Source: CAIKLP01 sp965279595
GTDB lineage: Bacteria; Bacteroidota; Bacteroidia; Sphingobacteriales; Sphingobacteriaceae
DNA: 10,896 nucleotides
Assembly (NCBI GenBank): GCA_965279595.1
Contig: CBDIIF010000004.1
Location: 1 to 10,896 of the forward strand
Direction: 5' to 3'
Positions 1 through 8,800 of the stretch are shown in pieces. The position numbers and the translations under genes were made by a program. A model generated the notes under the pieces. The model was not told the DNA's origin, did no database searches, and saw only the letters and a program-made list of their open reading frames with translations. The first letter of the stretch is position 1. Each line of letters opens with the position of its first letter.

Positions 1-880
1 ACAAAAACAAATAAAGAAATATTTGATCGAAATGAATCATAAAAACTTAAAGAAGATGATATTTTTTAATTAAAATAATAAGAAGAAGGAGAAGACATAA
101 TTAAGAAATTGATAGAAAATAGTGAAACATTTGAGAAGAAAACAGAATATTCATAGGCTAAATATTTGAAGAGAAAGAAGGAAAAATATTTATTCTGTTT
201 TATTGTCAAACCAACTACTATCGAAAATGTTTAGAAAACATGGTACAAAGATAATCCAGCTAGAATAAAGTACAATATATTTAAATTCTAAAAGCTATCT
301 GAGAGAGGATACCCTAGCCATCTTTATGTAATTTGCAGGAATTAATTAAAAAGCCAATATTTTGATGTTTGATAATTCTTATGTATATTATATTTTATTA
401 TTAGGGAATGGGATTGGCAGCTGTAGCAGAGAGATTAGATGGAGAAGGAATTCTATCTTTAATCAGCCATGGAAAACATACACTAAGAGATTTAGTTCCA
501 TTTTAGAGTATGAATTTTAATGAAGAAATAATTAAATCTATTCAAATAGTCGATTCTTATGATTAATTCTTAGAATCGTATTCGCAGTAAATCATAATTT
601 TAAAGATAGCTTATTGATATGTGGAGAATTTAATTTAAAAGAAATATTTGAGAAAGTTAATGATAAACTTACAAATGGGGGAGTTGTCGTAGTGTTTAGC
701 TCATTTCTTGAAAAATTAGGAGAATTAGCTGAATTGATGAACAAATCATAAAAATACACATAAGTAGTCTTAGTGGATACATTCTTAAGATATCATTAAG
801 TTTTATTAAATAGAACTCATCCTAGAGTCGATATGGATGCTTATGGAGGTTACGTATTGCAAGCTTATAAAATTGAATGA
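1..880 (+). CDS. TRM6: tRNA (adenine-58-N1)-methyltransferase non-catalytic subunit Trm6, 3' part
   Basis: Trm6 pairs with catalytic Trm61 to make m1A58 in the T-loop of tRNAs, and Trm6 supplies tRNA binding. The gene enters the window already open in frame 1, so its start and N-terminal region are missing. Joining 1-269, 295-382, 405-586 and 610-880 gives 270 codons ending at TGA 878-880, with TAA/TAG read as Gln. Family landmarks in order: GEDIIKKLIENSETFEKKTE followed by YSQAKYLKRKKEKY; INYLREDTLA, matching the Trm6 'RxDTL' segment; MFDNSYGMGLAAVAERLDG, the degenerate Rossmann glycine loop; LLICGEFNLKEIF; GGVVVVFSSFLE; and near the C-terminus RYHQVLLNRTHPRVDM then GGYVL. It lacks the long acidic insert between the two Rossmann halves that I recall from the human protein. 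The third intron's 5' boundary is ambiguous (587 or 578), a difference of three residues. The gene converges on the transporter gene downstream. Confidence 0.88.
270..294 (+). other. intron, 25 nt, TRM6
   Basis: GTA...AAG intron. Removing it joins ARI to NYLREDTLA through a split Asn codon and moves the reading from frame 1 to frame 2, which restores the conserved Trm6 segment. Confidence 0.85.
383..404 (+). other. intron, 22 nt, TRM6
   Basis: GTATAT...TATTAG intron in phase 0. Removal joins MFDNSY to GMGLAAVAERL, a continuous Trm6 Rossmann motif. Confidence 0.88.
587..609 (+). other. intron, 23 nt, TRM6 (5' site ambiguous)
   Basis: GTAAAT...GATAG intron. Removal avoids the in-frame TGA at 615-617 and joins the QFLESYS side to LLICGEF. 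A 32-nt alternative from 578 uses the same 3' site and keeps the same frame. I prefer 23 nt because it fits the other introns here. Confidence 0.7.
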
Positions 881-1111
881 GTATATTACAGTTTATAAAA
901 TAAAAAAATGACATATTTAATTAAATTATCTAATTTCATTTTTACTAATAGAACCTTACATTTAATGAAAACTATTTGCTTCTTTTGGATGTTATCTATC
1001 ACATTTTAAATAAATTAATCATTAATTCTAAAAGTTTAATATTAAGACATTGAACTAAAAAGATAATTTTATATATCATAAATATTTTAAATTATTTATT
1101 TATTTTTAATT
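881..1111. other. convergent 3' intergenic region, no gene seen
   Basis: These 231 bp of AT-rich DNA separate the TGA of TRM6 from the TGA of the minus-strand transporter gene. TGA codons or their complements interrupt all frames and I see no RNA gene. It presumably holds both 3' UTRs and termination signals, but no defined signal is visible. Confidence 0.6.
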
Positions 1112-2571
1112 TCATTCTACTTTTACCAATTATTGTTATTCTTTATTATACCTATGGTATTTCGTATGATATATAAACAGCATGTATGCATAGAAAGGAG
1201 AGATTAGAACAATCATTACTAACAATTGCGAACTGCCAAATTGAGGCAATATTAAAATGTAACTGATCCCAAATCCTGCTAACTATTGGTCTATGATATA
1301 TTTTATACATTTGACATTTACATCATTGCTGTAACTATTGCTAGCTCGAATGATGGGAATTATTTTTCAATAAATGATTAAATACATATTGGCACAAATG
1401 CATTAAGCCCTAAACCGATAACTCCTGACAATATTATGATTACTTAATCAGACACATTTTTAATGATCAACAATTTTACAATCATACCAATAAAACCTAA
1501 TGTGATAAATCCTTTAATAAATCTATCATAATTAGGCTTTATATTCAATTTTATTTGATGATCAACATAAAGAGAGGCTATAATTCCTCCAACTGTCCCA
1601 GTACAGCTATAACAAATACTGACTAAAGCAATTTATTTTTATGTATAATGATATGGTTCAAGTAATAAGCTTATCACAACATTATAAGCCCAGGAACAAC
1701 CAATAATGGCAGCAATTGAGAAGATATCAATTATAGGTCTCCATGATTTTATCAAACCACGATATGATTTAGTGATTGAAAATTTTTCTGTTTACTTTTT
1801 TATAATTTTTTAAATAATACAATACTGCAGATAATGATGGGGGAGTTGGTGGCTCATTTCTCACAAAGAGTAAGCACAACACAAATGCACAGGTGTTTAT
1901 TAATGCGAAAATTATGTTCATAAAATTTATTCTTTCTACTATTTGATCACTTTCTATATCGTTGAAGTAAACTGCTGCAAACATTATCGCAAAATTTAAA
2001 CCAAAATAGTTCATAAATGTGCCTATACTTGTAGCAATTGTTCTTTCATGTTGTGGAAACCATTTGTCAGAAATATCTATTTTTTTTTAATTTTATAAAT
2101 TTTACAAGCAGGTGCTGCTAATATAAATATTTATCCAACTCCCAATATTATATACGATATCAATGCATAATAATAGTTTTAGAATGCAAAATATTTCATC
2201 CATTCTCCAATTACAGTTATTAATGAACCTCCCATAATTGCAAAATCTAATCTTTTCTCTAAAGGCAATATTCCAAGTGGAGCCAAGAAGAAATATGTCA
2301 TATAATAGCAATTGCTAAACCATATAATATCCTCTTCAGATCGATTATAATATTTAGCTGAATATGATAGAATTGGGGAATATTACACAAATGCGAATGC
2401 ATTTGAACAACTAATTATATATATAGATGCTTACGAAAACGAACAAAAGGCCAACAGTACCAGCCATCTTCTCTTATAAATTATGAATTCCGTTTCTACA
2501 GATTTTAGGACAGTGATATTTCTACTTTAATTGATATCCATACTTCTTTTTTAATTAAATTTCCTCCTCAT
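1112..2571 (-). CDS. FLVCR/SLC49-like major facilitator transporter
   Basis: A multi-pass membrane carrier of the major facilitator superfamily, closest by eye to the FLVCR group, whose animal members are linked to choline, ethanolamine or heme transport. The substrate here cannot be read from sequence. Exons on the minus strand are 2571-2435, 2410-2106, 2076-1826, 1794-1309 and 1282-1112: 1350 nt, 449 residues. The ATG at 2571-2569 is the first in frame after an upstream TGA. Landmarks: basic YKRRW at 32-36 entering helix 1; CSNAFAFVQYSPIL; SEEDIIWFSNCYYMTYF; GVGQIFILAAPAYISDKWFP; then ERTIATSIGTFMNYFGLNFA, very like the FLVCR helix-5 signature; a central loop with PPTPPS at 223-228; and a second bundle running from WRPIIDIFSIAA to LISPFYAYMLFIYH. 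Length and the pattern of about twelve hydrophobic segments suit the family. It faces the VIT-VWA gene across a divergent 564-bp gap. Confidence 0.86.
1283..1308 (-). other. intron, 26 nt, transporter gene
   Basis: GTATAA...CAATAG intron in phase 0. Removal joins TAMMQMSN to LAGFGISYILILPQFG. An 18-nt alternative ending at an earlier TAG gives a non-hydrophobic frame and is less likely. Confidence 0.82.
1795..1825 (-). other. intron, 31 nt, transporter gene
   Basis: GTATTG...AAAAAG intron in phase 0 just after PPTPPSLSA. Removal gives QTEKFSITKSYRGL then IKSWRPIIDIF; reading through instead meets a TGA at about 1727-1729. Confidence 0.78.
2077..2105 (-). other. intron, 29 nt, transporter gene
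   Basis: GTAAAA...AATAG intron in phase 1. Removal joins LAAPA to YISDKWFPQHER and shifts into the frame of the next exon, completing a conserved FLVCR stretch. Confidence 0.87.
2411..2434 (-). other. intron, 24 nt, transporter gene (3n, no stop)
   Basis: GTAAGC...ATTAG intron with a split Ser codon. Its removal gives FCSFSCSNAFAF, matching the short FLVCR helix-1 region. It is a multiple of three with no in-frame TGA, so retention would insert eight residues, QASIYIIS, without shifting the frame. The intron call therefore rests on homology and splice consensus rather than on frame repair. Confidence 0.72.
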
Positions 2572-3135
2572 AATAATTAAACATAATTTATATCAAAAAA
2601 TCCCATAAATTTATCGAAAAATATATAAGAAGTTATTAAAATGTAAGAATTATGAGGTAATTTGGAGAATGCATAATTGAATTTATTTTAATAAAAGTGA
2701 AAATAGAGTGAACTCAAAATAATAATGAAAGTTAATAGATGTCCCTTATAAATAGAAAACAAAACTCAACAACCTAATTCATTCAGTCAGCTCAAAAATA
2801 AGTCTTAAAATATTTACTAATGAATTCTTTTTGAGCTTCTAGTTTTGTCCATCTTTATTAAGAAAAATTACAAATTTCTCAAAATAATTAAAACAATTTA
2901 CAATGATTTATTTAGATGCAAATATAATATAATAATTATCAACAAATTATTTTTATTTGTTTCAAATTTTTGAATAAAAAATTTACACCAGCAAATTATC
3001 AAATATGTGTTATGGTTCGTTTTCTTTTTATTGGATATAGATTTATTTTAGAAAAATATTCACAAATATAAATTTAGAAATATATATTTGTGAAAATTTG
3101 GATAAAAATTATGATTAATCAATTATAATTATCTT
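2572..3135. promoter_or_regulatory. divergent intergenic region between transporter and VIT-VWA genes
   Basis: These 564 bp between the two start codons must carry the 5' regions of both genes. This is the longest non-coding stretch in the window. I find no open frame in the ciliate code, no tRNA and no protein remnant. The only distinct structure is the inverted repeat at 3059-3094. No core promoter element can be named with confidence in such AT-rich sequence. Confidence 0.55.
3059..3094. repeat. 12-bp perfect inverted repeat with 12-nt spacer
   Basis: The arm TTCACAAATATA at 3059-3070 is mirrored by TATATTTGTGAA at 3083-3094. The right arm ends 41 nt before the ATG of the VIT-VWA gene. 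The GTGAA/TTCAC ends lift it above simple AT noise. It could be a dimeric regulator site, a 5' UTR hairpin, or chance. Confidence 0.6.
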
Positions 3136-5619
3136 ATGTAAATTGATCCTTTAAATATTACAAAAACTTTCTACCTATTAACCGCCTAGGAAGAAAAACC
3201 TATACCTTTGAAGAATCTTAACTTTGAGGTTAATATTTTTCAGTGTTAAGCAAACATTACAATTTAATAGGAATACTTTAATGATAGTAACCATGCTATA
3301 AACACAATCTTTGTGTTCCCAGTTGAAACTGGAAATGCTTTCTCTAAACTAACAATGAGAATAAATGATGAGGAATTCGAGACAATAATTGAGGAAAGAC
3401 AAAAAGCAGAATAAAAGTTTGTTGACGCTGTTTAAAAAAAAGAAACAGCAGTGATTGGAACTTATAAGACTATCTCTAAATCTGATGATCTTTTTAAGAT
3501 AAAGCTTGGAAACATTCCTCCTAAGAATAAAATTCTCATCACCATCCTGGTTTATTAAACTTTAAGTTTGGAGGATATGAGTTATTGCTTTAGACTGCCT
3601 CTTAAGTATATACCTAGATATTAACCTTAGAGATTTATCACAAAAGACAATTTCTAAAATGTAATCAATTAGAATTAAGAGACTCTAGAGGATAATTAAT
3701 AGCTGGGATAATATGCATGGAACTTAACAATTAATCTTGAGACTGTTGGTATATTGAAGAGATGCTAAAGTAATTATGAAATAGAAATCATTTAGAAAAA
3801 TTCAAACTAAGCAATTATTAATTCTAAAAACTTCTAAGAAAAACCTGAATATGATTTCAAATTATTATTCACTGATTCAAGTATAGGTAATCCAATAGCT
3901 CTCTCTGGATCTAATTATGGTGATGTTGGAATAATATTGAATTTAATTCCTGATTTTAGATCTGATGAATTTAAATAATAATAAGAATAATTAATTTAAA
4001 AAAATGGCTATAAATTTCCTTAAGGGTATGTAATGGCTCCAACCAATTAAGAAATGATACTACCTTTAAAGAACTTTGATAAAGAAGTTTGCGATTATTA
4101 TTTTCTCATAGATAGGAGTGGATCTATGAATGGTGAATCAATATAATTTTCAGTCGAGGCTCTCAAACTTTTTATATATAGTCTTCCACTAGGATCAATG
4201 TTTAATATTTATTCCTTTGGAACTGAGTATTAAAAGCTTTTTCCTTAAGTTGTTAAATATGATGATTAAGCGCAAGAATAAGCAATAAAAGTGATCGAAT
4301 AATTTTAAGCAGATCTTGGTGGCACTGAATTGTTCAAACCCCTCTCAGATATATATTAGGAAATTAAAAAGAATAATAAGCCATGTTAAATATTTTTACT
4401 CACTGATGGATGTGTTGATGATGAAAGCGCAATTGTTCAACTTATCGAAGATAATAAAGGTGATAATATAAGATTACACACCTTTGGGATTGGATCAGGC
4501 GTATCTACTAGTTTGGTTAAAAATTGTGCTTAAACAGGAGGTGGAATGTTTTATTACATCAATAGTTTGGAAGATATAGAAGAATTTGTTATAGAAGCCC
4601 TTTAACTTAATCTTCTACCATACTTAAGAATTGAGGAAATTAATTTAGTTAACTCTCAAGATTAAGCAATTAAGTTAAAAGAAAAGTTTACAGTATCAAA
4701 TGGAGGATTTTTTCAACATAAAATATTCCTAGAAGATTATTAGGAAGAGATAAAATTGCTCCATTTAAAATTTTTTGATCCAAACACAAATAAATTTCAT
4801 GATACGTTTATAGATGTGATAAAGCATCCTTTGCTTAATGAAAACATTATGGCAACTGTTGTGAAGGCAGAAATTGATAGAATACCACTAGATGGAAATA
4901 AAATTCATTATTTATCTCTGAAACACTAAGTAATTTCAAAATTTACATCATTTTTTGTTGCTCATAAAATAATTGATAAATATGAAAAGCTAGATTTAGA
5001 AGGTGACGATCACTAAACAATTGAAGTCTAAGTAAAGACACTAACAGGTAAGAGTTACTTTATTACGCTAAATAATGATGATAAGGTAGAGGATTTAAAA
5101 TTCTACATTTAAGATGTGATAGGAATTCCATATGAGTAATAAAGATTGGTGTTTAATGTCAAAGTTCTTGAAGATGATATGAGAATCTTTGATTTTAATA
5201 TTCATGATGGCTCAGTTATTCATTTAGTACTTAGACTTAGGGATGGAGGTGGTTCAGCCACTAGAGCAAAAAAAAATGCATTAGAGATTATTTCACCTAG
5301 CAAGGAGCAAAAATAGGTGAAAGATGTTAACTACAAATAAATAGTGTTCCTTTAGAAAGCTTAAGGATTTTGGGATGAGAGAATTATAACAACTTACTTG
5401 AAGCAATAAATTATTGAATAATTTATGAAAAATCAAGTTTTATCTAATTTAGACAATATTATTATTTTTACCCTGCTAGCATTGAAACTTTTGAGGAAAG
5501 ATTTTACGGAAACACAAAAACTATGGAGTATGATTTAATAGAAAGCTGTTAAGTATTTAATATTACGAGGGCTAACAAATGAATAAATTGAGTCATCCAT
5601 AGAATAAATAATATTATGA
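3136..5619 (+). CDS. VIT and von Willebrand A domain protein with embedded ubiquitin-like domain
   Basis: An uninterrupted 828-codon frame with TGA at 5617-5619. The ATG at 3136 is the first in frame after TGA 3112-3114. Domains: VIT at about residues 25-160 (QEYFNDSNHAINTIFVFPVE; the conserved GNIPPKNKILI; RLPLKYIPRY); VWA at about 320-490 with a complete metal-ion site (D326-x-S328-x-S330 in DRSGSMNG, T397 in GGTEL, D424 in LLTDG); the family segment VISKFTSFFVA near 599-609; a ubiquitin-like domain at 629-702 ending LRLR then DGGG; and a C-terminal helical region from about 745 (FWDERIITTYL; KLWSMIQQKAVKYLI) resembling the tail of VWA5-type proteins. VIT-VWA proteins usually act in protein-protein or adhesion-type interactions; the cellular role here is unknown. 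There is no signal peptide or membrane segment, so it is probably cytosolic. Gln is mostly TAA/TAG, with about ten CAA/CAG by eye. Confidence 0.92.
5020..5241 (+). other. ubiquitin-like domain inside the VIT-VWA protein
   Basis: Residues 629-702 align to ubiquitin 1-74 without a gap; I count 36 identities by hand. Shared blocks include VKTLTGK, GIP, QQRL, LED, and HLVLRLR. Lysines equivalent to K6, K11, K27 and K48 are present; K29, K33 and K63 are replaced by Tyr, Val and Asp. The hydrophobic patch is kept as Leu8, Val44 and Val70. The terminal diglycine is displaced: R74 is followed by Asp-Gly-Gly-Gly-Ser and the chain continues for about 120 residues. Confidence 0.93.
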
Positions 5620-5813
5620 GGGCGTTGAATTGAATTTATTAATCAATTATATAATAATATAAATCATTTGCATATCTCACTAAATAGCTGACTCATAGCA
5701 AATTATTTCAACATCATAAGAAGTCTGTAGCTTTAAAATTCATAAAAATTTATTTGTAAAATTTCTAAATATTCTCTATAAATATTTATTAAATTAAAAG
5801 AAATTTGATAATA
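5620..5813. other. short intergenic region, no gene seen
   Basis: These 194 bp separate the VIT-VWA stop from the Ski2 ATG in head-to-tail orientation. The stretch is AT-rich and must hold the 3' UTR of the first gene and the promoter of the second. No specific element can be supported. Confidence 0.5.
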
Positions 5814-8800
5814 ATGGAGTAGGATGATATTTGGTAAACTTTGTCAAATACAATTGAAAATCTAAAACCTCTGGATCATCCTATGATTATATCCTATCCA
5901 AAAGGAATCCCTGATGTGCAAATTGATACAACAACCTATGATTAATAATATCCAGAATTATTAATAGCTTCAAAGAGTTCATAAAATATGTAGAATTCAT
6001 TATAAAAAATAGAATTCCATTATCAAGGAAATTAGAGGATGTCCAATTCAAAGAGAATAGGTACAAACTAATTGATGCTATCGATTAATTTTAAGAAACT
6101 CAAAGAATAGATGATTTTAAAGATATCTACTTGTAGGCTTATATGGAAGATAAGGAATACCAATTCAACAAATTAGCAGATTTTGTTGTTGATCGCAAGC
6201 AAATATTGCCACCAATCGAAACTGTCTTATATACTAATCATGATTTATTTGATGGATCTTATGAATCTATAGGCACTGCATACTTGAATGCAGACTTAAA
6301 ATAATTTACAACAAATAATGTAATTGGAAAAGGTCAATTAATAAAGGAGAAACATAACTCTTAATCGATAAAATTAGGAGATAAATTATTATCTTTAGAG
6401 ACAATAAATTAATAAGCCAGAATTAAAGGTTAGCAATTTTTAAAGTAGAGTGAGGACATTAGACAAGAGAGATAACTATTAAAGCTAAGGCTTCATTAAC
6501 AGTTCAAGGACACTATTGACATGGTTAATGAGAAGTATATACGGGCATAAATAGAATCTATTGTATATGATTATTTTGCAAATGTTGATTCTAATTTTAA
6601 TGCTATATGCACATTTGAATCGCAAGAGAAAGTTGAAATAAGATAAACTGAATTAAAATAAGATAAGGATGAACAAGTATTTTAAGAATCAGATTAATCA
6701 GTCATATCAGAAAATGATATTAATGTTATCTCCTAACTAAACGAAATTCAAAGATAAGTTATAGAAACAGCTCGTAATAACAATGTTAAACATGACGAAA
6801 TTAATTAGTAAGAAATAGAAGATTAAGAACAGGATCTAATAGAAAATGATCTAGATGACCCAGTATTTTTGGATTAGATGTAATTTGCAGCTAAAACAGA
6901 TTTAGCTATATAGGAATAAGATCCTGAAATTAAAAAATAAATCGAATCTGCATTAGCAGTAAAAACTAAATTCAGAATAGTGAGAACATCTGATATTTCT
7001 AAAAACAATAAATTTAAGAATGATACAGGTTTAAAATATGCAGTAGAGGATTAAAATGACATGAGCACATTCTATGATTATTTACCAAAAGCTAAAATGG
7101 CAAAATAGTATGAATTTGAACTTGATGAGTTCCAAAAAAGAGCTGTTCTTCACCTTGAGAAGAAAGAATCAGTATTTGTTTGTGCTCATACATCAGCAGG
7201 TAAAACCGTTGTAGCAGAGTATGCAATCGCATTGGCATTCAAGCATAATAGAAGAGCTATCTATACTTCACCAATAAAGGCACTTAGTAATTAAAAGTTC
7301 AGAGATTTTGATACAAAATTTGGAAACACAGGTGTAGTGACAGGAGATGTCTCTATAAATCCTGGAGCTTCTTGTTTAATTCTTACAACAGAGATTCTGA
7401 GAAATATGTTGTATAGAAGAGCTGAACTTATTAGAGATATTGAATGGGTCATTTTTGATGAAGTGCATTATGTAAATGATTAAGAAAGAGGTATGGTATG
7501 GGAGGAGACTATTATCATGCTACCTCCACATATTGGCATAATCATGCTTTCTGCCACAGTACCAAATTATATGGATTTTGCAGATTGGGTTGGCAGAACA
7601 AGAAAATAAACCATTTATGTCATAAAAACTTTACATAGACCAGTACCATTGATACATAACTTATTCATATTTGATAAATTTCATATGATTAAGGAGAAAG
7701 ATGGCAGTTTTCTATATGATGAATATGCTAAATTAAAAAAAGATATTAAGAGCTTAGATGATGAGAAAAGGGATCTTAAGGAGAGAATTAAGAAAAATAT
7801 GTAGGATAAAAAAGATGATGAACTTTATAAAAATACAAATAAATCAATGAGAGATAAAGCAACAGAGAAAAGAATTAAATCCAGATTCATCACTAAAGTT
7901 AATTAAGGAAATATGTAGAGAAAAGATGAAAAAAGAGCACTTACACAACTTATCAAATTGTGTGAGAAAAAAGAACTCCTACCTTGTGTTATGTTTGTCT
8001 TTTCGAGAAGAAAAATAAATGAATTAGCTGAAGGATTTATGAAATAAAAAGGATTCAAGTTAATAGATAATAAGACTGAATCTAAAATAATAAGTTTCTT
8101 TGACCAATCATTATAAAAACTTAAGCCATAAGATAGAAAAAGTCAATAACTTACAAAGTTGAGGGATCTCTTAAGATTTGGAATAGCCATTCATCATGGC
8201 CATTTATTACCTATAGCTAAAGAAATAGTAGAAATACTTTTTTCAGAAGGTCTTATTAAATTATTGTTGGCTACTGAAACATTCGCTATGGGCATTAATA
8301 TGCCTACTAAAACTGTTATATTTCATTCTATTTAAAAATTTGATGGTAAAACTTAATTAAGAATGTTACATTCAAGTGAATACACATAGATGAGTGGTAG
8401 AGCTGGTAGAAGAGGACTTGATGAGAGAGGTACAGTAATAATTTATGTAAACGATGCTAAATCTTTACCGACAGAATTTGCTATGAAAGAGATGGTTGAT
8501 AATCCAGGTTAGCTATTAGAGAGTAAGTTTAAGATAACATATACAATAATATTGAATTTGATAACGATGAAAGAAATGGAGGTAACTGATATGATAAAAT
8601 AATCATTTCATGAAAATTATAGATTTGTTTAATTACCTAAACATATTTAAAGTTTAGAAAGATTAAAAAATGAATATATTGCTGCCTCAATCATCTAGTG
8701 TCCCTATCAGAAGGGCATAAGATCAGGTGTATCAAAATAATTGATTGAAGAATATACAGAGATTTAGAGAACATTTAAATATTCATAGATAGAGTTTTTC

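Noticed and set aside
372..374. Apparent premature TGA in TRM6
   Set aside because: It lies in a frame left behind once the intron at 270-294 is removed; the conserved protein continues in frame 2.
1769..2014. Standard-code minus-strand reading frame beginning MNYFGLNF
   Set aside because: It is an internal piece of the transporter's third exon that reads on through the 31-nt intron; the Met is inside FLVCR helix 5, not a start.
2102..2311. Standard-code minus-strand reading frame beginning MLLYDIFL
   Set aside because: It is out of frame with the transporter exon 2410-2106, which encodes the conserved protein; a shadow frame.
2572..3135. Hidden small gene, tRNA or transposon remnant in the divergent gap
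   Set aside because: TGA or its complement closes every frame quickly, no T-loop or cloverleaf pattern was seen, and no conserved protein string appears.
3136..5619. Bacterial intein-like (BIL) domains next to the ubiquitin unit, as in known ciliate polyubiquitin-BIL genes
   Set aside because: The flanks are VIT-VWA sequence with no intein-type splice motifs; the residues after the glycines are not a BIL start.
6320..6346. Possible 27-nt stop-free intron in the SKI2 N-terminal region
   Set aside because: It starts GTAATT and ends AAG, but it keeps frame and lies in a poorly conserved region, so nothing supports removal over coding.
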